Origin: Candidatus Hodarchaeota archaeon
Lineage (GTDB): Archaea > Asgardarchaeota > Heimdallarchaeia > Hodarchaeales > Hodarchaeaceae
Reading direction: 5' to 3'
DNA: 19,486 nucleotides
NCBI GenBank assembly: GCA_016839665.1
Contig: JAEOTU010000086.1
Location: 1-19,486, forward strand
A program made the translations under genes and the position numbers. Under the pieces are notes generated by a model. The model saw only the letters and a list, made by a program, of their open reading frames with translations, had not been told where the DNA came from and ran no database searches. Of the stretch, positions 1-8,749 are shown piece by piece (within the stretch, counting starts at the first letter, position 1; every line of letters starts with the position of its first letter).

Positions 1-2
1 TA

Positions 3-83
3 CTATTTTCAATGATTATTTTTTCTTCTGGTTTATCATTTTTTCTAATTCTTGCGAGCATTTTTATCAATTATATTAATTAA
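3..83 (+). CDS. C-terminal end of a probable membrane protein (5' truncated by window)
   Basis: One frame is open from base 3 to a TAA at 81-83 and encodes 26 residues. They are almost all hydrophobic (Ile, Leu, Phe, Ser) and read like one closing transmembrane helix. The other two forward frames either stop at once or give less hydrophobic peptides. The stop falls just before the TATA-like box of the next gene, which fits an upstream gene ending here. The protein family cannot be told from this fragment, and in such T-rich DNA a hydrophobic reading could be accidental. Confidence 0.4.
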   Translation, partial: LFSMIIFSSGLSFFLILASIFINYIN

Positions 84-87
84 AATA

Positions 88-99
88 TTATAAATATAC
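88..99 (+). promoter_or_regulatory. TATA-like box for the FAD oxidoreductase gene
   Basis: The sequence TTATAAATATAC is centred about 26 bases before the TTG start codon at 120. That is the usual archaeal distance from TATA box to transcription start, so the mRNA may begin at or next to the start codon and be leaderless. No Shine-Dalgarno sequence precedes the codon, which agrees. The call is inferred from position and base composition only. Confidence 0.4.
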
Positions 100-119
100 T
101 TTCCATTGTGATTTAACCA

Positions 120-1547
120 TTGCTTAAGGATGAAAAAACAGTCATTGTCGGTGCAGGCTTGGCAGGATTGGCGTGTGGTTATGAGCTTGCTAGACAAGGC
201 TCATCATTCACAATTTATGAAGCACACGAGAGTATTGGGGGATTATCGAAGACAATGTGGTATAATACGTCTGAAGGACGATTTGGGTTCGATTTTGGTG
301 GACATCGGTTTCTTACTCGGGAAAATGAAATTGAGCAGTTTTTCTTTGATGTGGTTGGTCATGAAAATGTTGAAACACGCCAGCGTTCCAGTCGTATCCT
401 GTTAAAAGGGAAATATTTTGATTATCCTGTAAGACCGTTTTCTGCGCTTCTTAGAATGCCTATTTGGTTGACGATCAAAGCTGGTTTCACTTACTGGTAT
501 GCCTTTTTTCGTTATTTTTTCGCACGCAGGAAACCTGTTGATAATTTTGAGGATTGGGTACGTTATCGCTTTGGTAGTACGCTTTACAACCTCTTTTTCC
601 GTGATTACACTAAAAAAACTTGGGGTATTGAACCAAAAAATATCTCCTCTACGTGGGCTGCTGAACGAATTAAAGCCGCCAATATTTTTTCATTGATTAA
701 AAACAGTCTCTTTCGGCCTGATCCTGAATCCAAAATTGCTATGACATTATATAAACAATTTTTCTATCCTTCTAAAGGCATTCAAGTGCTATCAGATAAT
801 ATGGCTGAATTTATTTCTAGCCACAATCAAGATATTTTGACCAGTGCTAAATTGACTGAAATTGAGGTTAAGAATGGTAAAATTAATCGAGTGTCATTTG
901 AGAATGGTGATACCATTGAAAATATTGGTACTTTAGTCAGTTCAATTCCTATACCTTCTCTAATTGCTGCTATGGGGGATCAAATCCCTGAGAATGTCCA
1001 AGAGGCAGCCAAAAATCTTAAATATAGGGATTTAATTCTCATTGGTTTTATGCTTGACAAACCGGAGGCATTAGAGGATAGCTGGATTTATTTTCCAGAA
1101 GATCGCCACCTCTTTGTCAGAATCAGTGAACCAACAAAGTATGGATTAAAGATGTGTCCATCTGGAAAAACATCAGTAGCTGCCGAGATTACTTGTACTA
1201 AAAGCGATGATAAATGGGAAATGGATGATGAGGAATTGATCGAACAGGTTCGGGATCAATTAATAGATTTAGGCTTTTTTTCCACAGAGGAAATCATTGA
1301 TAGTTTTATAGAGAGAACTACTCATGCTTATCCTCTATTTGATGTTGATTTCGAAAAGAATTTATCAACGACACTATCTTTTTTATCAAACTTTCAGAAT
1401 TTAGAGCTTATTGGCAGGACAGGCGCGTTTCAATATATAAACATGGATATCGTGTTACTTCACGGATTGAACTGCGCCAAAAAACTTGCAGGTATAACTG
1501 GTAAATCAGTTACAACCCTAGGCCATGATAATAAATGGGTTGGTTAA
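120..1547 (+). CDS. FAD-dependent oxidoreductase, protoporphyrinogen oxidase / UDP-galactopyranose mutase-like
   Basis: The 475-residue protein opens with a dinucleotide-binding fold: GAGLAG at residues 11-16, then Glu34 placed to bind the FAD ribose, then the GG pair at 40-41 typical of this flavoprotein superfamily (COG1232 type). The FGGHRF stretch and the later KKTWGIEP region are also family-like. Heme synthesis is unlikely to be the role, because the next genes are a membrane flippase-like protein and a PIG-V-like mannosyltransferase. Such oxidoreductases in glycan loci are usually thought to act on nucleotide sugars or polyprenyl-linked intermediates. The TTG start is chosen because an in-frame TAA lies only two codons upstream (114-116) and any later start would cut the FAD motif. 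The substrate is unknown; the flavoprotein assignment is firm. Confidence 0.8.
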   Translation: MLKDEKTVIVGAGLAGLACGYELARQGSSFTIYEAHESIGGLSKTMWYNTSEGRFGFDFGGHRFLTRENEIEQFFFDVVGHENVETRQRSSRILLKGKYFDYPVRPFSALLRMPIWLTIKAGFTYWYAFFRYFFARRKPVDNFEDWVRYRFGSTLYNLFFRDYTKKTWGIEPKNISSTWAAERIKAANIFSLIKNSLFRPDPESKIAMTLYKQFFYPSKGIQVLSDNMAEFISSHNQDILTSAKLTEIEVKNGKINRVSFENGDTIENIGTLVSSIPIPSLIAAMGDQIPENVQEAAKNLKYRDLILIGFMLDKPEALEDSWIYFPEDRHLFVRISEPTKYGLKMCPSGKTSVAAEITCTKSDDKWEMDDEELIEQVRDQLIDLGFFSTEEIIDSFIERTTHAYPLFDVDFEKNLSTTLSFLSNFQNLELIGRTGAFQYINMDIVLLHGLNCAKKLAGITGKSVTTLGHDNKWVG

Positions 1548-1566
1548 TACTGGACTGGGTTAGTTT

Positions 1567-2607
1567 ATGAGCGATTCTTCTGACGATTTCCAATTGCAAC
1601 TGAATCGGAGAAGCTTGATTATCATGCTACTCCTGTTTTCTCTTCTTATTGTATACATTCTATTGTTGGGGATTGAGAGTATTATTACTTCAATCCTTGG
1701 CGCGAATATCATTTTATTAGTAATCGCTACCACAATTTATTACTCCTCATTAATTATCAGAAGTTTTCGTTGGAAACTTTTCTTAGATTCCTTAAATGAA
1801 AAAACTCATCAGAAAATTGGTTATTGGAATACCTATTCCTTAATTGCTTTTTCTTTCTCAATAAATAACATATTTCCTTTGCGAATGGGGGAATTATACC
1901 GACCGTACAACTTATCCCAGAAACAAGATTATTCTTTGATGTCTTCTTTTGCCACGGTGGTTCTAGAGAGAACTTTTGATGTGATATTCATGGGGGGATT
2001 AGTGGTAACCGCGGGATTTCTCCAGGGGGTAGGTGATCTCGTTAATTTCTCCGATCTCGTTGGTAATCTGTTATTCAGTGCGTGTTTGGTTCTTGGGTTC
2101 ATTTTATTGTTGCTTCTTCTCAGTAGGAAAGAAACAGCATACCTTTTAATCAAAATTCTGAATAATCTATCAAATCTAATCCAGAAACAAATTATCCTTG
2201 ACGAGGAGAATACTGCGGAAAAAGTATCAAAGGAAGTAACGTTTTTACTTCGTAATAGGAAGATAATTTTCCTAGGGACTTTCTCTAGCCTAATAATTTG
2301 GTTGATGGAAGGAGTCGTTTTTTGGGTTGTTGCTTTCTCAATGAACATCGAGCTTACTTTCTTAATGGCAATATTTATTCTGTTATTATCTGGATTGATT
2401 GGAAATTCTATTACTAGTGCCTCAGGATTAGGTCAATTACCGATTATGGTTGCTCAATTAGTTCTATTGCTCGGAATGTCTCAAGAATTGGCACTAAGTA
2501 CCTGTATTGTTTATTTACTAATCGTTTTTTGGTTAATTGTGCCAATTGGTACTATACTTCATCAATTTACAAAAATTCCTAGCAATCCGAACCACAATTC
2601 CAATTGA
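1567..2607 (+). CDS. UPF0104 / lysylphosphatidylglycerol synthase TM-domain family membrane protein
   Basis: This 346-residue protein has roughly eight hydrophobic helices and no soluble domain. It carries the signature of the LPG_synthase_TM/UPF0104 family (COG0392): an RSFRW motif after the second helix, then NNIFPLRMGELYRP, then SFATVVLERTFD. In bacteria this fold forms the flippase part of MprF, and archaeal members sit in glycosylation loci and are suspected to move or modify lipid-linked sugars. The start is 19 bases after the FAD oxidoreductase stop, on the same strand, so the two are probably one operon. The PIG-V-like gene follows 122 bases later. Family membership is fairly certain; transport of a lipid-linked glycan is inference from context. 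Confidence 0.8.
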   Translation: MSDSSDDFQLQLNRRSLIIMLLLFSLLIVYILLLGIESIITSILGANIILLVIATTIYYSSLIIRSFRWKLFLDSLNEKTHQKIGYWNTYSLIAFSFSINNIFPLRMGELYRPYNLSQKQDYSLMSSFATVVLERTFDVIFMGGLVVTAGFLQGVGDLVNFSDLVGNLLFSACLVLGFILLLLLLSRKETAYLLIKILNNLSNLIQKQIILDEENTAEKVSKEVTFLLRNRKIIFLGTFSSLIIWLMEGVVFWVVAFSMNIELTFLMAIFILLLSGLIGNSITSASGLGQLPIMVAQLVLLLGMSQELALSTCIVYLLIVFWLIVPIGTILHQFTKIPSNPNHNSN

Positions 2608-2729
2608 TGCTATAGTAACTGAAAATAAGGATAAATCTCAAGTGATTATTTGCGTTTTATTCATCTGAAAAAGTACAATGTATACATCTACGCCAATTCT
2701 GATCCTATCCATCCTGGAATTGATAATCA

Positions 2730-4112
2730 ATGGATGAATCTGTTAACTTAAACAACGATCATAGGGATTACATTGCCGAAATTCAGGAATGGATCAGAAA
2801 CCATGCCCTATTAGTTACTACTTTGATCTTTCTCACAACAAAAATTATCGTCCTCACATTCTATATCACTCTCTTTACTCAGCTCGGATTCACTGTAGGT
2901 AACCAATATCCCCCATTCCATACTGGAGATACATTGGTTGATTTATTGGGTACACGGTGGGATAGTAGCTTCTATTTGATTGTTGCAGAGAATGGCCAGT
3001 ATTTTGACCCTGAACGACCAGATGATACACGTGTATGGAACTTTGCTCCGCTATACCCTCTTTTCATTAGAATCCTTATGGATTTCGGGAAGTTATTTCA
3101 GATTGAGATACCTGTTGCTACTGCAGCGGTACTAGTGGCTAATTTCTTCTCCTTAACATCGACAATAGCTTTCTTTTATTTGAGTCGATTATATGTCAAT
3201 GAGGAAAAAGCCATCGGGGCCACGTTACTTTTTTCTTTTTTTCCAACAGTTTTTGTGTTTTCCACTGTTGCTTACGCAGAGCCAGTATTTCTAACTTTTG
3301 CTATCCTCTCATGGTATTTCTTTGAAAAGAAGAATTATAAATTTTCTGGATTTACTCTTGCATTGGCGACGCTCGCTCGCTTTCCAGGTGCTTTGATATT
3401 CTTTCTATATATCCCAATCTACCTTGGTAGGAAAATTAAGGAGAAAGGATGGAGAAATTCTTTGGGTTGTTTGTTGGCAATTCCACTTTTTCCACTCTTA
3501 GTCGTTATAAGGGGATTTCAACAAATAACATTTAAATTGGCATTAAGTGACAAAACGGCAAGTTTAATCAATGATCTCCAGCAAAAACTGAATCTTAATG
3601 AAGAAAAGAGAGAAAAAATTAGTCAATGGATTTATTTTTTGGATATTGGTCTTAGTTGGGTTCTTATATTTGGAATACTTCCTTTAGGTTGGATTTTCTT
3701 CGCTAATATAACTGCTCCAGCTCCATTATCAGAAATAACATATAGTAATTGGGGTGCTAAGTTTGTCTATCCATTTGCAGGGTTTTGGGAGATGCTTGAC
3801 ACTGGAGACATAAAATGGACCCTTGAAAAATATCTATTTGTATTTTTCGCCATTGGGATGGGATTGATCGTTTTAAAAAAGAGACCAAGTTTTTCACTAT
3901 TAATCATTGGACAGACATTATTTTACACAGGATATACAGGAATACACGCATGGGGAGCCCCACGCTATACAGGAACAATTTTTCTCGGTCCACTTGTCTT
4001 AGCAGAAGAGTTAGCATCAAATAAGATGATAGCAGTTGTCTTATCCCTTTTCATCACCTATGGATTCATCGCGCTTTGGCAATTCTGTAATTGGAGTATC
4101 TGGTTAATCTAA
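2730..4112 (+). CDS. PIG-V-like (GT-C) mannosyltransferase
   Basis: A 460-residue polytopic membrane protein. After one N-terminal helix it has a large outer loop with RWDS at residues 76-79, followed by AENGQY and FAPLYP (105-110). This is the arrangement of the PIG-V family (GT76), whose eukaryotic member adds the second mannose of the GPI anchor from dolichol-phosphate-mannose; the Trp-Asp pair in the first loop is the functionally important site there. Archaeal and bacterial relatives exist and their acceptors are mostly unknown. The gene follows the flippase-like gene by 122 bases, so it may share its transcript or have its own promoter in that gap. It converges on the next gene with only 10 bases between stops. 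The family call is good; a GPI-like product is not implied. Confidence 0.72.
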   Translation: MDESVNLNNDHRDYIAEIQEWIRNHALLVTTLIFLTTKIIVLTFYITLFTQLGFTVGNQYPPFHTGDTLVDLLGTRWDSSFYLIVAENGQYFDPERPDDTRVWNFAPLYPLFIRILMDFGKLFQIEIPVATAAVLVANFFSLTSTIAFFYLSRLYVNEEKAIGATLLFSFFPTVFVFSTVAYAEPVFLTFAILSWYFFEKKNYKFSGFTLALATLARFPGALIFFLYIPIYLGRKIKEKGWRNSLGCLLAIPLFPLLVVIRGFQQITFKLALSDKTASLINDLQQKLNLNEEKREKISQWIYFLDIGLSWVLIFGILPLGWIFFANITAPAPLSEITYSNWGAKFVYPFAGFWEMLDTGDIKWTLEKYLFVFFAIGMGLIVLKKRPSFSLLIIGQTLFYTGYTGIHAWGAPRYTGTIFLGPLVLAEELASNKMIAVVLSLFITYGFIALWQFCNWSIWLI

Positions 4113-4122
4113 TGAAGTGATC

Positions 4123-7100
4123 TTATTCAACTTGATGTTTGCGATATTGATTATTTCCTAAAATGTATCCTATAAAAAATAATATAAATATTGAATACCA
4201 GATGATCCATTCCTCAAAATGTTGTTTAAGAATCGAGGGGTTAGGAACAGTAGATAAAACTGAAAAAAGGACAGAAATCAATAGAAATACTAGGGTGAGT
4301 AATCCTCCTCCAAAAATAATTATACTCTGAAAGGAGGATAGTCCTATGTAGTTACTTTCGAGTTCTTTTTCTAATGCTCGAGGTAATTTTGGTAGAGTTT
4401 TAGGTAATTTCATTGCATCCGTTCCTAATTGATAAATAGGGATACAAAGGATAATAAATTCAAGAATTAACCCTAGTCCTAAGAATACTAGAACTGGATT
4501 TTTTCCCCTTATGAACCAATCTTTAACTGAGGTAGTTACCAAATTAGGTATAATAAAAATGAGTTCAAAGGGAGAAAACTGATTTATGATCATCCTACCT
4601 ATAATATTTAGAAATAGGATTGTTAATATTAATAATGATACAACTGAATAACTTCCAGACTCAAAGGCAGAATTCTGATCTTCGTGAGATAATTTTACAT
4701 CACTATGGTATGTGGAGCCATCTTTGACAATTGAATTCCTATACGTAAAAGGGATTCTAGCAATGATTAATGTTAAGAAGAATATCGAGAAATAGAGAAT
4801 ATCTGCTATATTTGAATAGAAGGATATGGCAGATCCCTTAAAGATAATAGTATACAGACTCATACTCATGTAAGCAAGAGCTAAAACCATTGCCACATAA
4901 CGGTAGCCTTGGAACAGCCTTGATTTTGTTAATTCTTCATTGTCATTTGCACTGGGATTGTTTGATAAATCTTCAGGAGTTTTTTTTGCTCTTCTTTCTA
5001 GTTGGTTGAAAGGTATCCAAGCAACACTAGTCACACTAATAAAAAGGAGAACGTTAAGAAACCAATTACTTACGGAGAACGCCTCATATCTAAACACAAT
5101 AAGATTTAGTATCGAGTATGAGATAAACCCTAGAATACCTGACAATATATTGATAATAGGGATTGAATCGATGATATCAAACCCATTCCTCAAGATTTCC
5201 CACAAGGTTGCGATAAAATCTCTTATCCCATACAACGGTAGAAACTCAAAAAAAATCCAGACAATAAAAATTAGTAGCGCAGTTCCCTCTAGAATAAGAT
5301 AAAATACCAATGGATTATATCTTTTTTCAGTTGAATAGAACTCTTTTACTTTTCTTGATAATTTCGCACACCAATCCAGAGGAGAAAAGTAGGGGTTTAC
5401 TAGGAGGGCAAGAAGAAGAGTTGCAATGAAAGCTGTTGTATCACTTCTAGCAAGGCTCGAAGCAAATGGTCCTGATAGTTTTAGTTGAAAAGTTGCTACA
5501 AGGAAACTAAACTTCAACCCACTTAGAGAGATACCATCAGTAAGAATATCTAGAAGAACCTGTCCTGGAAGATCAAATGAAAACTGAAACGAGCTTAAGA
5601 AAGCTGTGATATGCCCTGCTTGTTCATCTGAGCCCCAAATCGGGTTTACCATACCCTCACCGCCTAGTGGATAAACTCCAATCCAAGCACCAGCGATATT
5701 AATAAGGAGGGAAAACATTCCTAGGAAAACACAAAGACTTTTTATTAAAACAGACCCCATTCGTTGAACAAGACTTCCAGTTTCCTCCAAATCTAATAAA
5801 AATCCCAGGGGTATTACAACCATTGGAATAATTGATACAATGTGACGAGGGCCATAAGCTAATCCTCCAGCTGAAAAGAAATACTTACTATACAAAAGTA
5901 TATGCCACAATGGCAGAGTTATACACAAGCTTGCCAAAGCAGGAGCTTTTTTGAACATAGGAATAAGCCCGATAACACCCACGAATACGATTGGCATAAA
6001 ATGAATGAGTCCATGCTGACCCGAAAAAATCAAAACCTCTAAGCCCTCAAACATAGAGTTAGCGAAATGCTGATTATCACGAAAAAATTGGGCTTGAGCA
6101 TAAGCATATGGGGATTTAAACGGATCGTCGAAGCAAGTAAAGTTATAGAACATAACAAGTAGACCACATATTATGATTGGAATGAAATACAGTCCAATAG
6201 TCGGGAGATATATTTTCAAGTACTGTTTCCAGTTAGAAATAATGTCTTTAATGTTCCATGGAAAAGGAATGAGAATGTAACAAAGATAAAATGGTATAAA
6301 AAAGAGTAGAATGAGGTCACACACCACAGCGTAACCAGAAAAAAAAGATGACCAAATTAATGATGATATTTCTTTTGTTTGGCGAAATTTCGTGCAATGA
6401 TAAAGCGCCAGAAGTACGAAACTAGCGATTATTCCATGCGAGAAAAAAGTGCCAATGTAAACGTAGAATAAACTACCAAAGGCAAAAACAAGCGTACTCA
6501 TATTAGCACTTGAATGGGAGACTCCTAGGAGGCGTAAAAGATCGTAGAATTTTATGGCAGTGAATGCTCCTAAAATTAGGACAGAAATTATTATAAGAAA
6601 TTTGACAATATCATCAATCATGAAATTATCATCAATATTGATTCCAAATAAGGTAACAGCAAGGAATTCTCCGATCCAATAAATTGGAACCGTCAATAGT
6701 GACAATCCAGGAGGTTTATCAGAGTATATTTTGTCTAATGAGAAATCATCTAATTGTATAGCACCTGGATCAGAATTGTAGAATCTAATTTTGTCAATAG
6801 ATTTATCCCTAGAATCTACCAGGGAGATTTGATGTTTTACATAATAATTCGTGGTGATTGCCACCCTATGTGTTACAAGGCTTTGATCTGTAAAATATAC
6901 CGTGACTGTTAGATTTGAATTTGTGTTTTCAAATCCAGCACCCCAAAAACAAATGAGATATTCATATATCGTATAGACCTCTACATCGATGATATCCTGT
7001 TCAATCCATCCTCCATCTGCTTGAATTTGTATGCTATGATTCCCAGACCGACTAAACCCTTCTAACTTAGATGCATTGAATGTCTTCCAATTTTCTGAAT

Positions 7101-7401
7101 TAATACCAACTTCATCTTCAAAACTTGCATCTAAAAAAGTATTAACCAAGGAGTAATCTAAATAGCTATAACGATATCTGTCTTCTTCATGAATCTCAAA
7201 TTCGCCATATTTAGCAATTGCTTTTGTAAGCATAAATCTTGAGCCAGGGTTTGTGTTTGTAACATCGAGTGTTGCTCCTGCAACGTATATGAAAAGAATG
7301 AATAGGAATAATCGAAACCTAAAGGATTTTGCAACTCCTCGTATAAAGTAGAAATATCTAGAAATAATTCGAGTTAATACTTCAAAGGAATTATTAAACA
7401 C
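4123..7401 (-). CDS. Large GT-C/GT39-like membrane protein with an inserted carbohydrate-binding-like domain
   Basis: The 1092-residue protein has a membrane helix near residues 28-45, a loop motif around 51-84 (NPGSRF, then LDYS), and YSDKPPG at 226-232, followed by many helices. The DKPPG/DKAPG motif after the first loop is typical of prokaryotic ArnT/PMT-like glycosyltransferases using polyprenyl-phosphate sugars. Residues about 86-224 do not belong to that fold. They begin with an ASFED segment, continue with a SGNHSIQI beta-strand pattern, and end in IQLDDFSL, as in CBM4/9-like beta-sandwiches, so a sugar-binding domain seems inserted in the outer loop. About 400 extra C-terminal residues add more helices and a charged cytoplasmic-looking linker near 820. 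The GTG start at 7401 is supported by GGTGAG at 7409-7414, seven bases upstream. Donor and acceptor are unknown. Confidence 0.7.
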   Translation of the reverse strand: MFNNSFEVLTRIISRYFYFIRGVAKSFRFRLFLFILFIYVAGATLDVTNTNPGSRFMLTKAIAKYGEFEIHEEDRYRYSYLDYSLVNTFLDASFEDEVGINSENWKTFNASKLEGFSRSGNHSIQIQADGGWIEQDIIDVEVYTIYEYLICFWGAGFENTNSNLTVTVYFTDQSLVTHRVAITTNYYVKHQISLVDSRDKSIDKIRFYNSDPGAIQLDDFSLDKIYSDKPPGLSLLTVPIYWIGEFLAVTLFGINIDDNFMIDDIVKFLIIISVLILGAFTAIKFYDLLRLLGVSHSSANMSTLVFAFGSLFYVYIGTFFSHGIIASFVLLALYHCTKFRQTKEISSLIWSSFFSGYAVVCDLILLFFIPFYLCYILIPFPWNIKDIISNWKQYLKIYLPTIGLYFIPIIICGLLVMFYNFTCFDDPFKSPYAYAQAQFFRDNQHFANSMFEGLEVLIFSGQHGLIHFMPIVFVGVIGLIPMFKKAPALASLCITLPLWHILLYSKYFFSAGGLAYGPRHIVSIIPMVVIPLGFLLDLEETGSLVQRMGSVLIKSLCVFLGMFSLLINIAGAWIGVYPLGGEGMVNPIWGSDEQAGHITAFLSSFQFSFDLPGQVLLDILTDGISLSGLKFSFLVATFQLKLSGPFASSLARSDTTAFIATLLLALLVNPYFSPLDWCAKLSRKVKEFYSTEKRYNPLVFYLILEGTALLIFIVWIFFEFLPLYGIRDFIATLWEILRNGFDIIDSIPIINILSGILGFISYSILNLIVFRYEAFSVSNWFLNVLLFISVTSVAWIPFNQLERRAKKTPEDLSNNPSANDNEELTKSRLFQGYRYVAMVLALAYMSMSLYTIIFKGSAISFYSNIADILYFSIFFLTLIIARIPFTYRNSIVKDGSTYHSDVKLSHEDQNSAFESGSYSVVSLLILTILFLNIIGRMIINQFSPFELIFIIPNLVTTSVKDWFIRGKNPVLVFLGLGLILEFIILCIPIYQLGTDAMKLPKTLPKLPRALEKELESNYIGLSSFQSIIIFGGGLLTLVFLLISVLFSVLSTVPNPSILKQHFEEWIIWYSIFILFFIGYILGNNQYRKHQVE

Positions 7402-7477
7402 GATTTAACTCACCGAACGGTTATTTTTTCGAATATTTCTACTTGAAAAAGGTCAGAGAAAGAAGATTGGCAGAACT

Positions 7478-7490
7478 ATAAAAAAATAAA
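7478..7490 (-). terminator. T-run on the reverse strand after the RtcB-like gene
   Basis: Read on the reverse strand this is a TTTATTTTTTTAT stretch lying 20-30 bases past the stop codon of the RtcB-like gene. U-rich tracts without a strong hairpin are the usual archaeal termination signal. The same stretch also resembles a TATA box for the GT-C gene starting at 7401, so either role is possible. Confidence 0.3.
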
Positions 7491-7510
7491 TCAGGAATTT
7501 TTTCAAATAA

Positions 7511-8749
7511 TTATACTTTCAGTGCGAAACGAGGTACCATTCGAGCAACAATCTCACCCAGTCCGAGTTCAACAGACTGAATAAGAACTTGCCGGCCTCG
7601 GTATGAAAATTGGAGCTCACGGGGAGTCTCGAAAATTTTTGATCCAATACCTGTCCCAAGATCCACCCTAAAATACCGTCTTTTTTCTACTGTCTCAAAA
7701 ATTTCAGGAATCGAGATAATGTGATCAAACTGATATCCCCCTCCATGTGGGAGAATATTGGCGTTACTCATCCTCTCTTCTAACCCGAATGTTCTTATGC
7801 GTTCTGCGAAATTAAGCGTCTCGATTGCTTCTGAGGTAAAATTAGGGAACCCTTTCATTAAATAGCAAGGTAAATCGGCTCGTAAAGTCAATGGAAACAA
7901 ATCGGTTCCGTTATTATTCTTAAAAACGTGAGTTCCTAAAATCACCTCGTTCATATGTACGATCCCCTGATGTGTTTTATTTGTAATTATTTTAAAATCA
8001 TCAAATAATAGCTTTCCTGCAAGAATTCGCCTTTCAGCACCTATTCGATCAGCCCATTGAAAAAATTCTAAAAATTTGTAGGCTTCATTTCCAAGCAAAT
8101 AATGGATGTCTCCAAAAGGAGTTTCAAGGGTTTCAGCCATCTGCTGTAAATTCTCTGATAAATGGTAATATAGTCCTAATTCACGAGGATTGTTATCCGA
8201 TTTCAATTCAGTGGGAGATGAGTGAGTGATAAATGAATATTGAGGGAGGTCAGCTGAATCGGCGACAGCAGGATTGGGAAAAACCTCAAATACATTGATA
8301 AAATGATTACCACTCCCGAAATTCCAACGAATAGGTACTCCCTCAATTCGGGTTTGACCACTATGAGCGTTCATATCATGTACTCTTTGAATTAACTCTA
8401 TAGGGTCAGGGATTTCATCTAGTGAGCCTACAAGCATACCACACGCGTTGGGCATCGTATCAACGAACATTAGTGGTTCTGTTCCATCTCCCCATGTCAC
8501 TTTTCCTCCATATCCAATTCCATTTCGCCATCTTTGCAAGTTTCGAGTAATAGTACAATCAGGTGCGGCTATAAACGTAGTAGTCGGATCTAAACCGAGA
8601 TGTTCCTGTACAAGATGCATCTTAGCCAATCCATACTGGAAATTCAACCTACTGAGCTTCGAGGCACTATCTGCGAGAGCGGTAGAAAAAATCAATTTTT
8701 TAGCTCTAGCTAAAACTTTTCCTCGACTCATCTTTTGGATTTCTTGCAT
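7511..8749 (-). CDS. Divergent RtcB-like protein (RNA ligase superfamily)
   Basis: This 412-residue protein has no obvious close family but matches RtcB in order and spacing. It has a GIGYGGKVTWGDG segment like the RtcB 'GYGFPIGGVAA' region, Cys103 in NACGM, His149 in GSGNHF, His176 in ITHSS, His260 in THQG, and His335 in PHGGGY. From memory, Pyrococcus RtcB uses Cys98, His203, His234, His329 and guanylylated His404; the last gap (75) and the tail after the last His (77) are the same here. The end, YRGRQVLIQSVELG to VPRFALKV, resembles the RtcB ending. Deviations matter: the usual Asp before Cys is Pro100, the HGAGR arginine is Tyr339, and RKGA is absent. Canonical tRNA-splicing ligase activity is therefore doubtful. 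The ATG at 8749 has only a weak GTGA upstream. Superfamily membership is an inference by eye. Confidence 0.6.
   Translation of the reverse strand: MQEIQKMSRGKVLARAKKLIFSTALADSASKLSRLNFQYGLAKMHLVQEHLGLDPTTTFIAAPDCTITRNLQRWRNGIGYGGKVTWGDGTEPLMFVDTMPNACGMLVGSLDEIPDPIELIQRVHDMNAHSGQTRIEGVPIRWNFGSGNHFINVFEVFPNPAVADSADLPQYSFITHSSPTELKSDNNPRELGLYYHLSENLQQMAETLETPFGDIHYLLGNEAYKFLEFFQWADRIGAERRILAGKLLFDDFKIITNKTHQGIVHMNEVILGTHVFKNNNGTDLFPLTLRADLPCYLMKGFPNFTSEAIETLNFAERIRTFGLEERMSNANILPHGGGYQFDHIISIPEIFETVEKRRYFRVDLGTGIGSKIFETPRELQFSYRGRQVLIQSVELGLGEIVARMVPRFALKV

Noticed and set aside
4940..5302. Forward 120-codon frame inside the GT-C gene
   Set aside because: Antisense shadow of a long, well-supported membrane protein gene; no ribosome site or domain.
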